Positions 25,405 through 34,150 are shown, counted from the stretch's first letter. The stretch: DNA of 64,000 nucleotides from Promicromonospora iranensis (GCF_028994775.1 NZ_JAJQMN010000004.1:186001-250000); one strand, 5' to 3'. Numbers and translations are program-made. Notes: generated by a model from the sequence alone, not told the origin.

Positions 25405-25562
25405 TTTGCGGCTGGGTGCCGGCTGACAGGGGACGGGCTGCCGGTGGACAGCCAGGGCAGCCTGACGCCGGATCGCTGCCGTCGGATGGTCTGCAAGGCC
25501 GGAGCGGTTCGGGACATACTCCGGGCAGACGCCGCTGACGCGGCCGTGCCCAAGGAGCCGAG

Positions 25563-26306
25563 ATGCGACGAAGCAGGCTGATGCAGAGCGGGGCGGTCGC
25601 CCTGGCGGTGCTGGTCGGTGGGTGCGCCCAACCGGGAACTGCTGGTGGCGCGTCGGGCGAGTACCTCTGCCAGGGCACGCCGGTCCCGGCGTCGGTACTG
25701 GCCGACGGCGCAACCGCCGACCAGCTCGGCCCGGAAGCGGCCGCGGCGCTGGAGGGAGCGAGCGTTCCCGACGTCGACCCGGAACAGTGGCGTGTGCTGA
25801 CGGAGACCAGCACGCAGGTCTACCTGATCCGGGAGCTGCCCGAGCCGCGCGACAGCGACGACGGCGAGCGGCGCACGCACGAGCTCCTGGGCATCGAGTG
25901 GACCGACCAGACCGAAGAGGGCGGCGAAGGCTGGCAGCTCTGGCGGCACGGTGACTGCGCGCTGCGCTACGACCTGGGCGATCTCGGGGGCGCGATAGTG
26001 GCGCTCGACCCCGACAACTCGCCGGACCCCACGTCCGCAACGGTGCATCTGCTCGTGACGGAGGCCGCGTGCGCGAGCGGCAAGCCCGCCGACGGCCGGG
26101 TGACGTTGGAGCGGCTGGTCGAGCGCGAGGATCGGGTCGAGGTCGTGGTCGCCGTCGAGCCCCTGCCGGGCGACGGGCAGAACTGCCCGTCCAACCCGCC
26201 GACACCGTTCACGGTCGAGCTGGACGAGTCGCTCGGCGAGCGGACCTTGGTGGACGTCGCGGTGTATCCGGAGCGGGAACTGGTGCTGGCCCCCACGGAC
26301 CGATGA
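25563..26306 (+). CDS. Hypothetical lipoprotein
   Basis: A 247-residue secreted lipoprotein that I cannot assign to a family. The signal peptide is short and basic with a hydrophobic core, and the lipobox LVGGC places Cys near residue 21. The mature part has a Gly/Ala spacer, then a domain with several Cys (YLCQG, GDCALRY, EAACASG, QNCPSNP) that could form disulphides outside the cell. A GAGCCGAG-like site precedes ATG 25563. It appears to be a single-gene unit with 158 bp before it and a convergent gene after it. Confidence 0.65.
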   Translation: MRRSRLMQSGAVALAVLVGGCAQPGTAGGASGEYLCQGTPVPASVLADGATADQLGPEAAAALEGASVPDVDPEQWRVLTETSTQVYLIRELPEPRDSDDGERRTHELLGIEWTDQTEEGGEGWQLWRHGDCALRYDLGDLGGAIVALDPDNSPDPTSATVHLLVTEAACASGKPADGRVTLERLVEREDRVEVVVAVEPLPGDGQNCPSNPPTPFTVELDESLGERTLVDVAVYPERELVLAPTDR

Positions 26307-26396
26307 GGGCCGTCTGGGCCCTCGACGACTGCTCGGGCGCTTCGTCCCCGGGCCGAGGAGGACTTGAGCGTCTCCGCAGGGCTGTGCGGACGGCCG

Positions 26397-26954
26397 TTAC
26401 TGCTGGAGGTCCCTCTTCATCAGGCTGAGTACGTCGTGGTACAGGTCGAGCGTCCCGTCACACTTCTCGTGGAGAAGCCTGAGCGTCTTTCCTCGATCCT
26501 CACCTGTTAAGTCGCCCAGTCCTGCCGAAAGTCTTCGCACCGAGAACTCGACGTCATAGGCCCAGTCAAAACAGTTGCGCGCGAGGTCTGCGATGGGCGG
26601 CGGAGCGACAAGTTCGATCATCTGCAAACCGTCTTGTAGATCGGTCAGGGCTGACGGCAGGTCACCGGGTTTGTCGAGAAGTGCGGGGAACTGCGGCGAC
26701 GACCCGTTCTCGAGGTCTGCGATCCGCGCGTAATTCACGTCGATGACTCGCATAAGCGTCGTCGCGAACGCCGCGTAGGTGACACGTCGCGTCTCCAGCC
26801 ATCGGGACGCCTTCTGCTCCTCTCGCTGCGCTTCCCGTTCAACCTTCCGTTCGGCGCGGTCCGCGCGAGCGTTCCACGCAGCGAGCGCGGAGGCTCCGAG
26901 CGTGCCTGCGACACCCAGAGCAGCGCCAAGAACGGCAGCAAGACCAGCATCCAT
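26397..26954 (-). CDS. Hypothetical membrane-anchored coiled-coil protein
   Basis: A 185-residue protein without a recognised family. Residues about 4-26 form an Ala/Gly-rich membrane helix. A strongly charged, coiled-coil-prone stretch follows (ARADRAERKVEREAQREEQK, about 30-49), and then a largely helical cytoplasmic domain. Similar small proteins with one N-terminal helix and an RADRxERKxERE-type linker are common in actinobacteria without known function. Its GC content and codon bias are lower than those of adjacent genes, hinting at recent transfer. It is head to head with the MurG-like gene. Confidence 0.6.
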   Translation of the reverse strand: MDAGLAAVLGAALGVAGTLGASALAAWNARADRAERKVEREAQREEQKASRWLETRRVTYAAFATTLMRVIDVNYARIADLENGSSPQFPALLDKPGDLPSALTDLQDGLQMIELVAPPPIADLARNCFDWAYDVEFSVRRLSAGLGDLTGEDRGKTLRLLHEKCDGTLDLYHDVLSLMKRDLQQ

Positions 26955-27124
26955 AGCCGAACTCTAGGGCTGTGCGAATCGGCATGAGATATATGCCCGA
27001 TCCGGGCTGCCTCAGCGAGACGCCTACACACGCGTTCCCACGACCACAACCGCGAAGTCCACCGCCCCCTGGATCCTCTACAGTTGACCCGCGCCCACCC
27101 CCTGCCGTCTTGGGAGATGTCTTC

Positions 27125-28288
27125 GTGAGTTCACGCCCGCGCGAGTTCCGTCTGCTCGTCACCGGTGGAGGGACCGGCGGTCACACCTATCCGGCGCTGA
27201 CCACGCTCCGCGCCCTGCAGGCCAGGCTCGCCGCGGAAGGCACGGCCGTCAGCGTCCTCTGGGCCGGCACCGCGGACGGCCTGGAGGCCAAGGTCACGGC
27301 GTCCGAGGGCATCCGGTTCGTGACCGTCGCCACGGGCAAGATCCGCCGGTCGAGCAACCCGCTGGGCATGCTGACCGCGGCCAACATGAAAGACATGGCG
27401 CGCGTGCCGCTCGGCGTCGCCCAGGCCAGGTCGATCGTGGCCGAGTTCAAGCCCGACGTGATCCTGTCGACCGGCGGCTACGTCGCCGTCCCGATCGGGC
27501 TCGCCGCGGGCCGCCGTCCGCTCGTGGTGCACGAGCAGACCGTGCGGCTGGGACTGGCCAACCGCCTCCTCGCGAAGCGCGCGACGCGCGTCGCGGTTTC
27601 CTCCCCGTCGACCCTCGATCTGCTGCCGGAGAACGTGCGCGAGCGGGCCGTCGTGACGGGCAACCCGGTCCGCGCCGAGGTCCTGTCCGGCGAGCCGCTC
27701 AAGGCCGTCGACGCGCTGGGCCTGGACTCGTTCGACCCGGACCTGCCGGTCCTGTACGTGACGGGTGGGGCGCAGGGGTCGGTCCAGATCAACACTGTCG
27801 TCGCCGAGGCGCTGCCCTGGCTGCTCCAGCACGCGAACGTGATCCACCAGTGCGGGCCGAACAACCTCCAGGACATGTTCGACCGCACCGCCACCCTCCC
27901 CGCCGAGCTGGCCGCCCGCTACCGCGTCCTGGGGTTCGTCGGCGCCGAGCTGCCGGACGTGCTCGCCCTCGCCGACGTCGTCATCTCCCGCAGCGGCGCC
28001 GGGACCATCGCGGAGCTGACCGCGCTGGGCAAGCCGTCGGTCCTGATGCCGCTCGCGTCGGCGGCCGGGGACGAGCAGTCGCACAACGCCCGCCGGCTCC
28101 AGGACCTGGGAGCGGCCGTCACCCTGCAGGGCGACATCCACGAGCGAGACCTTCGGGCGGCGCTCAGGCCGCTGCTGTCGGACGCCGGACGGCGCGAGCG
28201 GATGGCTCACGCCGCCCGGGAGCACGGGCGTCCTGATGCTGCTGACCGGCTGGTCGACGTGCTGCTGGAGGTGGCGCGGCCTGCCTAG
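27125..28288 (+). CDS. MurG-like UDP-GlcNAc transferase paralogue (GT28)
   Basis: A glycosyltransferase of family 28 resembling MurG, which adds GlcNAc to lipid I to form lipid II at the inner membrane face. The N-terminal glycine loop VTGGGTGGHTYPAL lies near residue 10, a central STGGYVAVP segment near 117, and the C-terminal donor site SRSGAGTIAELTALGKPSVLMPL near residue 288. GTG 27125 is chosen because GGGAG is 8 nt before it; the open frame extends 51 codons upstream with no support. The gene stands alone, outside a division/cell-wall cluster, so it may be a second MurG or a specialised GlcNAc transferase. The usual MurG acceptor-site wording HEQN is here HEQT. Confidence 0.82.
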   Translation: MSSRPREFRLLVTGGGTGGHTYPALTTLRALQARLAAEGTAVSVLWAGTADGLEAKVTASEGIRFVTVATGKIRRSSNPLGMLTAANMKDMARVPLGVAQARSIVAEFKPDVILSTGGYVAVPIGLAAGRRPLVVHEQTVRLGLANRLLAKRATRVAVSSPSTLDLLPENVRERAVVTGNPVRAEVLSGEPLKAVDALGLDSFDPDLPVLYVTGGAQGSVQINTVVAEALPWLLQHANVIHQCGPNNLQDMFDRTATLPAELAARYRVLGFVGAELPDVLALADVVISRSGAGTIAELTALGKPSVLMPLASAAGDEQSHNARRLQDLGAAVTLQGDIHERDLRAALRPLLSDAGRRERMAHAAREHGRPDAADRLVDVLLEVARPA

Positions 28289-28313
28289 GGCCGCGCAGTG
28301 CTCGCAGTCGACC

Positions 28314-29039
28314 TCACCACGGCACCACCCCGGCCTCGTCGAAGAACCCACCCCGCGGCCCGTCGTCCGGCAGGGTCGCGAGCCGGATCGCGATGGCGGC
28401 ACCCTGCTCCGGCGTCCGCGACCCGTTGAAGCCGGTGAAGTCGGTCGCCACATAACCGGGGCAGGCCGCGTTCACCAGGACGTTCGTGTCGGCGAGCCGG
28501 CGCGCGTACTGCGCCGTCACGCTGTTGAGCATCGACTTCGACGGCGCGTAGGCGGCCATCGCCGGACCCGTCTGCAGGGTCAGCGAGCCCATGTTGCTCG
28601 ACATGTTGACGATGCGCGGCGAGCTCGCGCGGCCTAGCAGTGGGAGCAGCGCGTTCGTCACCCGGACCACCCCGAGCACGTTCGTCTCGAGGACGGTGCG
28701 GACGACGTCGAGGTCGAGCGTCGTCGGGTCCTGCGCGCCGCCGTCGGTCCGGCCGCCGATGCCCGCGTTGTTGACGAGCACGTCGAGCCGACCCGCCGTC
28801 CGCTCGATCGCCTCCGCCGCCGCGATGACGCTGTCGTCGGAGGTGACGTCGAGGGCGACCCCGAACGCGTCGATGCCCTCCGCCCGCAGTCGCTCGACCG
28901 CCTCCTCGCGCCGGACGTCGTCACGGGCTCCCACCGCGACCCTGAAACCGATCGCCCCGAGACCCTGTGCGATAGCGAAGCCGATTCCCTTGTTCGCGCC
29001 GGTGACCAGCGCGGTCTTCGTGTTGTTCACACCAGCCAT
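28314..29039 (-). CDS. Short-chain dehydrogenase/reductase
   Basis: An NAD(P)-dependent oxidoreductase of 241 residues, the usual classical-SDR length. The cofactor motif TGANKGIG is near residue 14, NNAG near 88, and catalytic Ser (NMSSN), Tyr and Lys (YAPSK) follow, giving the SDR triad. The C-terminal PDDGPRGGFFDE resembles carbonyl-reductase-type SDRs. It is divergent from a LysR regulator with a symmetrical LysR-type box in the 83-bp gap, so the LysR probably controls it. The substrate is unknown. Confidence 0.88.
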   Translation of the reverse strand: MAGVNNTKTALVTGANKGIGFAIAQGLGAIGFRVAVGARDDVRREEAVERLRAEGIDAFGVALDVTSDDSVIAAAEAIERTAGRLDVLVNNAGIGGRTDGGAQDPTTLDLDVVRTVLETNVLGVVRVTNALLPLLGRASSPRIVNMSSNMGSLTLQTGPAMAAYAPSKSMLNSVTAQYARRLADTNVLVNAACPGYVATDFTGFNGSRTPEQGAAIAIRLATLPDDGPRGGFFDEAGVVPW

Positions 29040-29086
29040 GCTCGGCGTCCAGCGTGCCCGGCGTCCAAGACCACCTCAGTACGCTG

Positions 29087-29105
29087 TGATACTCGCCAGG
29101 TATCA
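29087..29105. promoter_or_regulatory. LysR-type box TGATAC-N7-GTATCA
   Basis: Perfect 6-bp arms around 7 bases, containing the T-N11-A core typical of LysR-family sites. It lies between the divergent SDR and LysR genes, 18 bp before the LysR start. Confidence 0.7.
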
Positions 29106-29122
29106 AAGAGTAGCCTGCGTAC

Positions 29123-29971
29123 GTGCGCGATCTTGAGACCCGTGAGCTTCGGTATTTCGTGGCCGTCGCCGAGGAGCTGCACTTCGGCCGGGCCGCGGAC
29201 CGGCTCGGGATCGCGCAGCCGCCCCTCTCCCGCGCGATCCGCCAGCTGGAGCAACGGCTCGGCGTCCGCCTCCTCGACCGGAACCGACGGGGCGTGGCCC
29301 TGACCGAGGCCGGCAGCGTGCTGCTCCGCGAGGCGCGCGAAGCCCTCGATGCGGTCACGGCCGCAGCGCACCGGACGCAGCGGGCCGCCGATCCGACACA
29401 ACACCTGGTGCTCGCGACGAAGGCCGGCGCGTCCCACGAGCTGCTGCAACGGTTGCTGGCCAAGGCCGCGAGCGAACCCGGCGTGCCCCCGGTCGAGGTC
29501 CTCCTGTGCGAGGTCGGGCAGCAGGCGGGACTGCTCAGGAGCGGTCGCGCCGATGTGGCGCTCATGCATCGCCCGGTCGACGACCTCTCCGGGTTCGACA
29601 CGGAAGTCCTCTGCACCGAGGGCCAGGTGGCGATCGTTCCCGCGGGACACCCGCTCGCGTCCCGCGAGCAGCTCACCCTGGCCGACGTCGCCGATGTGCC
29701 CGGCCTGCCGATCGCTCGCTGGCCCCGGCTCGACGGGACCTACCCGGACGGGCCCGGACCGGAGGTGCACACCCAGTCGCAGCTGGCTCAGCTCGTGGCG
29801 CTCGGCAAGACGCTGCTCGTGATCCCCGCCTCCAGCCGGGCCTGGCAGTGGCCCGAGCACGTCGCGGTGCCCGTGGTCGACGCGCCGGAGATCACCACGG
29901 TCCTCGCCTGGCCCGCAAGCAGCCGGTCCCAGGCTGTCGCCGCACTCGTCCGTTCGGCGACCGGCCTCTAG
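29123..29971 (+). CDS. LysR-family transcriptional regulator
   Basis: A 282-residue regulator with the LysR winged helix at the N-terminus (RELRYFVAVAEELHFGRAADRLGIAQPPLSRAIRQLE-like, about residues 7-45). A periplasmic-binding-protein-like effector domain runs from about residue 90. It begins at GTG 29123. The divergent SDR gene and the box between them indicate autoregulation and control of that reductase. Its stop overlaps the stop of the convergent PLP enzyme by 2 bp. Confidence 0.9.
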   Translation: MRDLETRELRYFVAVAEELHFGRAADRLGIAQPPLSRAIRQLEQRLGVRLLDRNRRGVALTEAGSVLLREAREALDAVTAAAHRTQRAADPTQHLVLATKAGASHELLQRLLAKAASEPGVPPVEVLLCEVGQQAGLLRSGRADVALMHRPVDDLSGFDTEVLCTEGQVAIVPAGHPLASREQLTLADVADVPGLPIARWPRLDGTYPDGPGPEVHTQSQLAQLVALGKTLLVIPASSRAWQWPEHVAVPVVDAPEITTVLAWPASSRSQAVAALVRSATGL

Positions 29972-30858
29972 GCCTCAGGCCCCGGCGGGCCGGTGACCAC
30001 GGCGAGGATCGTGGTCCCCGCTGCGAACCGGCCCTGCGCCACGAGGTCGAAGAGGCCGCACATCATCTTGGCCACGTAGACCCAGTCGAGCCGCACACCG
30101 TGGCGCCCCTCGAAGTCGTCGACGAACCGGATCAGCTCAGGCGTCAACTTCGCGTACCCGCCGAAGTGGTAGCCGGTCTCGATCTCCCAGTTGCCGGTCG
30201 CCTCACCGAGCGCGGCCCGCTGGAGCGCGGCGACGTCGTCGGACAGGAAGCCCCCGCCCTTGAGCGAGGAGAACCCGAGCGCCCGCTGGTGCGGCGCCAG
30301 CCCGGCCGCGAGGCCGGCCAGGGTGCCGCCGGTGCCGACGGCGCAGCAGACGATGTCGAAGTTCTCGGTGATCTCCTCGACCAGCTCGGTGCAGCCGCGC
30401 ACGGCCAGGGCGTTGCTGCCGCCCTCGGGAATCAGGTAGAAGTCCCCGAGCTGCTCGCGGAGCCGGTCGATCACGGCAGGCTCGGTCTTGCGCCGGTAGG
30501 TCTGACGGTCGAGGTACGTCAGGCGCATCCCGCGGTCGACGGCGAACTGCAGCGACGGGTTCAGCGGATCATGCGCCTCACCCCTGATGACGCCGACGGT
30601 CTCGAACCCGAACAGCGCTCCCGCGGCAGCGACGGCCCGGATGTGGTTGGAGTACGCGCCGCCGAACGTCAGCAACGTCGTGACACCCGCCGTCCTGACG
30701 GCTTCGAGGTTGAACCTGAGCTTGCGCCACTTGTTGCCCGGCAGCTCCGGGTGGATCAGGTCGTCCCGCTTGAGCAGGAGCCGCACGCCGGCCGCGTCCA
30801 GGCGCACGTCGTCGAGCACCTCGACGGGCGACGGGAGCAGCAGCGCAGGCCCGGGCAT
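29968..30858 (-). CDS. PLP-dependent D-cysteine desulfhydrase / ACC deaminase family
   Basis: A 296-residue fold-type II PLP enzyme of the 1-aminocyclopropane-1-carboxylate deaminase/D-cysteine desulfhydrase family. The PLP lysine is in the NKWRKL segment near residue 43. A Ser/Asn motif GGAYSNHIRA follows near residue 67, and the phosphate-binding glycine loop GTGGTLAG is near residue 180. True ACC deaminase cannot be distinguished from D-cysteine desulfhydrase on these motifs alone, so the substrate is left open. ATG 30858 (MPGPALLLPSP) fits the family N-terminus. It runs convergently into the LysR gene. Confidence 0.83.
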   Translation of the reverse strand: MPGPALLLPSPVEVLDDVRLDAAGVRLLLKRDDLIHPELPGNKWRKLRFNLEAVRTAGVTTLLTFGGAYSNHIRAVAAAGALFGFETVGVIRGEAHDPLNPSLQFAVDRGMRLTYLDRQTYRRKTEPAVIDRLREQLGDFYLIPEGGSNALAVRGCTELVEEITENFDIVCCAVGTGGTLAGLAAGLAPHQRALGFSSLKGGGFLSDDVAALQRAALGEATGNWEIETGYHFGGYAKLTPELIRFVDDFEGRHGVRLDWVYVAKMMCGLFDLVAQGRFAAGTTILAVVTGPPGPEA

Positions 30859-30975
30859 GTCGGCAGTCTGGCACGGGGCGGACGCCGCTCGGCGACGTCG
30901 GCTGGCTCTCGGCCCGGTTCCCGAGGACGATTCGACCGCACCACCTGATCTCGCGACCGAAGGAACGGACCCCGT

Positions 30976-31548
30976 ATGACCCTCCCCCGCAGCAACAGCG
31001 CCTGGATCGATGGAGCCGCCGACGACGGCGTCGTCACGCTCGGCGACCCACGGCTCAAGGCGCCCACCGCTGCCATCGGCACGGCCGACGCCGGAGTTCT
31101 GCTCGCGACGCTGGTCACCCGCCTCCGTGAGCTCAACGGCGCAGGCCTGGCCGCACCGCAGATCGGCGTCTCGGTCCGGGCGGCGATCGTGGAGGTGCGC
31201 AAGACGGACGTCTTCCCCGACCGTCCCGAGACAGGGCTGATCCAGCTGCTCGACCCCGTAGTCGTCGAGCGCTCCGACGAGACGACGCTCGACTGGGAGG
31301 GCTGCTTCAGCGTGCCGGGCTACCTGGGCCTGACGCCGCGGGCGGAACGCATCACCGTCCGGTACACGACGGACGCCGGGGAAACGATCACCAGGGAGTT
31401 CACGGGCTACACCGCCCGCGTCGTCCAGCACGAGATCGACCACCTCGACGGTCTCGTGTACCTCGACCGCATGTCCGACCTGACCAGTCTCACGACCGCC
31501 CAGAACTACCTCGACCACCACCGGCCGGAGCCGGCCGCCGGCCGCTAG
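30976..31548 (+). CDS. def: Peptide deformylase
   Basis: Removes the N-formyl group from nascent proteins using an active-site metal. The 190-residue protein has all three deformylase motifs: GAGLAAPQIG (about residue 55), WEGCFSVPG with the metal-binding Cys (about 111) and QHEIDHLDG with both His ligands and the catalytic Glu (about 154). The Phe in EGCFS places it in the variant class seen in some actinobacterial second deformylases. The start at ATG 30976 follows a GAAGGAACGG site. A housekeeping copy may exist elsewhere in the genome. Confidence 0.93.
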   Translation: MTLPRSNSAWIDGAADDGVVTLGDPRLKAPTAAIGTADAGVLLATLVTRLRELNGAGLAAPQIGVSVRAAIVEVRKTDVFPDRPETGLIQLLDPVVVERSDETTLDWEGCFSVPGYLGLTPRAERITVRYTTDAGETITREFTGYTARVVQHEIDHLDGLVYLDRMSDLTSLTTAQNYLDHHRPEPAAGR

Positions 31549-31592
31549 CGATCACCTTGTGGGCGGATCTGCCCGTCACTAGGGTCGACGCC

Positions 31593-32258
31593 GTGGCCGA
31601 ACCCCGTACCTGGCAGTCCGAGACCGCGCGGCTCGGCAACGCTGACCCGACCGACCCGACCGGGTGGTTCGAGCAGCTCTGGGCGTCCGCCAAGGACGGT
31701 GACGTCACGATGCCGTGGGACCGGGACGACCCGCACCCGGCGCTCGCCTCGTGGGCAGGTGCCCCTGCTCCGGGCGCGGCGGACGGCACCGCTGTGGTCG
31801 TCGGCTGCGGCCTCGGGGCCGATGCCGAGCACCTGTCCCGGCTGGGCTACGAGACAACGGCATTCGACATCTCCCCCACAGCGGTCGCCGCCGCCCGCGA
31901 CCGCAACCGCGGCTCGGCGGTGACCTACGCCGTCGGTGATCTGCTCGACCCACCGGACGCGTGGATCGGCACCTTCGACCTGGTGGTCGAGATCTACACC
32001 GTCCAGGCCGTGAACCGCAGCGTGCGTGACGAGCTCACCGCCGGCGTCCGCTCGCTGGTCGCGCAGGGTGGAACACTGCTGGCGGTCCAGGCGATCGCCG
32101 CGCAGGCGGACGACGACGGTCCACCCTGGCCGCTGACCCGGCCGGAGATCGAGGCGTTCGGTAAGGATGGGTTGTCGGCCGTGTCGATCGAGGAGCTCGC
32201 GGTCCCCGGCGTCCCCGGCCGCCTCGGGCTCTGGCGCGCGGAGTTCCAGCGGCCCTGA
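31593..32258 (+). CDS. Class I SAM-dependent methyltransferase
   Basis: A 221-residue methyltransferase. The SAM-binding glycine motif is VVVGCGLGADAEHLSRLGYE (about residue 70), followed by the acidic FDISPTA strand and the FDLVVEIYTVQAV motif IV. The layout resembles thiopurine or small-molecule methyltransferases. Its substrate is unknown. I chose GTG 31593 (MAEPRTWQSE) because AGGG lies 8 nt before it; an in-frame GTG at 31557 would add 12 residues. It lies 44 bp downstream of the peptide deformylase gene on the same strand and could be co-transcribed. Confidence 0.8.
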   Translation: MAEPRTWQSETARLGNADPTDPTGWFEQLWASAKDGDVTMPWDRDDPHPALASWAGAPAPGAADGTAVVVGCGLGADAEHLSRLGYETTAFDISPTAVAAARDRNRGSAVTYAVGDLLDPPDAWIGTFDLVVEIYTVQAVNRSVRDELTAGVRSLVAQGGTLLAVQAIAAQADDDGPPWPLTRPEIEAFGKDGLSAVSIEELAVPGVPGRLGLWRAEFQRP

Positions 32259-32272
32259 GCCACGGACTCACG

Positions 32273-32950
32273 TCATGCGTGGATGCAGACGTCGATTCCG
32301 TCGAGGTGCTCCGGCTGTTCGGGATACCGCTTTGCTTCGCCCGCGGCCACGCGCCGCGCGCTCCAGCAGGCGACGGCGGCGTCGAGAACGTCGTCCGGCC
32401 CTGCCACCAGCCCCGCATTACCGAGATCCGCGGGCAGCACGAAGCCTCCGTCCGCAAGGAGGCGGCGCCGGTCCTCCAGGCCCGCCCACGTCGACTTCGC
32501 CGCCGGTATGTATCGGCCCGCCAGAACGGTGAACGACAGCTCGGGATGCACCTCCACGATCTGACGGCGCGACGATCGGACGACCTCGTCCACCTCGAGG
32601 ATCCGAGGCGCCAGAGCCCACGCCTGCCGACTGATCCCCTTGCTCATCACCCGCAGGGCTTCCTCGGAGGCGGCCTGATAGGTCATCGCCGCCAGCACAG
32701 CCCGAGGAGGCGTCATGAACACCGAACGCCACCGCGGGCCGACAGCCGCCCGTGCTCGTACATCGGCCTGCCTGGGCTGAGGTCCGTCCGGCAGCCCGAT
32801 CGGGATGTCGATACCCACCACCTCGACAAGGCCATCAGCATCGGACGCCGCAAGCAGCTCGACGAGCGTCGGAGCCGCGTAAGCGCGCAGGTCGCTCGCG
32901 ACCGCCACCCAGTTCTTTCCCGCGGCGTCGACTCCCATCACCCGGACCAT
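32273..32950 (-). CDS. DUF429 family protein
   Basis: A 225-residue member of DUF429, a family with a predicted RNase-H-like fold and no firmly known function. The family N-terminal GVDAAGKNWV, an acidic strand VVGIDIPIGLPD near residue 47, the FMTPPRAVL segment and EVHPELSF near 132 are present, with a C-terminal DDVLDAAVACW helix. The conserved Asp residues fit a metal-dependent nuclease-like site, but that is inference. ATG 32950 is used; a TTG one codon earlier is in frame. The gene is convergent with the methyltransferase. Confidence 0.8.
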   Translation of the reverse strand: MVRVMGVDAAGKNWVAVASDLRAYAAPTLVELLAASDADGLVEVVGIDIPIGLPDGPQPRQADVRARAAVGPRWRSVFMTPPRAVLAAMTYQAASEEALRVMSKGISRQAWALAPRILEVDEVVRSSRRQIVEVHPELSFTVLAGRYIPAAKSTWAGLEDRRRLLADGGFVLPADLGNAGLVAGPDDVLDAAVACWSARRVAAGEAKRYPEQPEHLDGIDVCIHA

Positions 32951-33154
32951 CAACCCATGGTCCGCCGCCCCGCCCGGCCCGGCACCCGGGCACGCCGGTC
33001 CTAGCTCGATGGGGTTCGAGCGTCCCCAAGTTAGACACCGACCTACCGGTGCGGTTATGGGTGATCGGAACTGGCCGTGGAGGCCAGATCGTCATGCGCC
33101 CCCACGTTATTTCAGTGTGGCCCTCGCCGCGGTTAGGTCGAGCGCCCCGAGTAG

Positions 33155-33229
33155 ACCCCTACTCTGCGGGGTGTGTTGCTGTGGGTGGACAGTGTCTACC
33201 CACAGCAACACACCCCGCAGAGTAGGGGT
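33155..33229. repeat. Perfect 32-bp inverted repeat with an extended stem
   Basis: Left arm 33155-33186 and right arm 33198-33229 are exact reverse complements over 32 bp. The 11-nt spacer (33187-33197) folds further through GAC/GTC, leaving a three-base loop. It lies in a 300-bp gene-free stretch downstream of the SRPBCC gene. No T-tract follows on either strand. The rest of 32951-33250 shows only small hairpins, such as CTGGCC-N5-GGCCAG at 33071-33087. Confidence 0.85.
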
Positions 33230-33250
33230 TTGCACGGGAGCCCGGACCGT

Positions 33251-33739
33251 TCAGGACCCCGGCCCGGCCACGCTCGCGGCCATCTTGTCCAGGCACGCCT
33301 CCAGACCCTGCTGCGACATGTCGCGAGCCTCAGCGGTCGAGTAACCGTGCTCGACCATGTGGAGGCGGCTGCGTCCGCCCCCGAGGTCGGTGAACTCGAC
33401 CTCGTGCCGACCGTCCGCGGGTACGCCCTCCATCGGCGGAGGCTGCCGGACGCCGTCCGCATCGCTGAAGTTGAACACGTACTCGATGCGGCGCAGGGGC
33501 TCGACGAGCGTGAAGTCCCAGGTGGACCACTGGTCCCCGCCGCCGAACTCCGCGGGTGCGCGCATCACCAGGAGCGCGCGACCGCCGACGCGCAGGTCGA
33601 CCTCCGCGGCCGGGCAGGTGAACGGGCCGGGGCCCCACCAGGACCGCAGCCCGTCGGGCGTGCTCCAGGCCTCCCAGGCCCGTTCGACCGGTCCGTCGAA
33701 CTCGCGCGTCACGTCGACGTCGTACGTCGTGTCAGTCAT
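33251..33739 (-). CDS. SRPBCC / AHSA1-like domain protein
   Basis: A single-domain protein of 162 residues with the START-like AHSA1 fold: N-terminal TREFDGPVERAWEAWSTPDGLRSWWGP and the later WDFTLVEPLRRIEYVF segment are typical. The C-terminal helix carries the GWEQ-like end (MSQQGLEACLDKMA). Relatives bind small hydrophobic ligands or act as aromatase/cyclase-like proteins, but no ligand can be named. GGAGG lies before ATG 33739. No ArsR partner, which often accompanies such genes, is present. Confidence 0.85.
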   Translation of the reverse strand: MTDTTYDVDVTREFDGPVERAWEAWSTPDGLRSWWGPGPFTCPAAEVDLRVGGRALLVMRAPAEFGGGDQWSTWDFTLVEPLRRIEYVFNFSDADGVRQPPPMEGVPADGRHEVEFTDLGGGRSRLHMVEHGYSTAEARDMSQQGLEACLDKMAASVAGPGS

Positions 33740-34150
33740 GTGCTGCCTCCAGGAAGGCACTCCGGAAGAGGGCGCGGGGTGCGGGCCTCGTCCGTACCGA
33801 CGCGCGGCAGGGCCAAGACTCATCGGCCGACGCCGGGCTCGCCCACCGACCTGGCCCGGGCGGCCTCGTTCGGTCCGATGTCATCACGCGTACGTGAGAT
33901 CGGTCGGTTGACCTGAGATCGGTCGGTTGATTGACCGATCTCGCATCAACGGACCGAAGTCGGTGAGATCGGTCAAACGACCGACCGAACTCGCCGCGCT
34001 GCGCCCCGCCCCGCCCCGCCCCGCCCCGCCCCGCCGCGCCGCGCCGCGCCGCGACCCAGTTTTCGAACCCGATTGAACCGATCCCGCCGTTCACCCGTAG
34101 TGAGAAGCAGAGGCCGGCAACGGGTCGGCCTGCGAACGAGAGGGGCGGAC
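33740..34150. repeat. Gene-free 411-bp region with palindromic and GC simple repeats
   Basis: No gene is supported here. It holds GAGATCGGTC (33915-33924) and GACCGATCTC (33933-33942) as a perfect inverted pair, several further partial GAGATCGGT / ACCGA(A)CT units from 33895 to 33992, and a simple run of CCCCG then CCGCG pentamers at about 34002-34053. The same palindrome family recurs at 61.6 kb. The promoter of the YceI gene must lie at its right end. Confidence 0.65.

Noticed and set aside
25405-25562. GC-rich partial inverted repeats before the lipoprotein gene
   Set aside because: Short, imperfect and expected by chance at this base composition.
33006-33024. tRNA T-arm-like segment (GGGGTTCGAGCGTCCCC)
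   Set aside because: The loop has nine bases, there is no acceptor, D- or anticodon arm beside it, and no repeated attachment site was found, so it is not a tRNA or att remnant.
34002-34053. CCCCG/CCGCG pentamer run considered as a functional repeat or origin
   Set aside because: Simple GC-rich slippage sequence; no DnaA boxes or unwinding region nearby.
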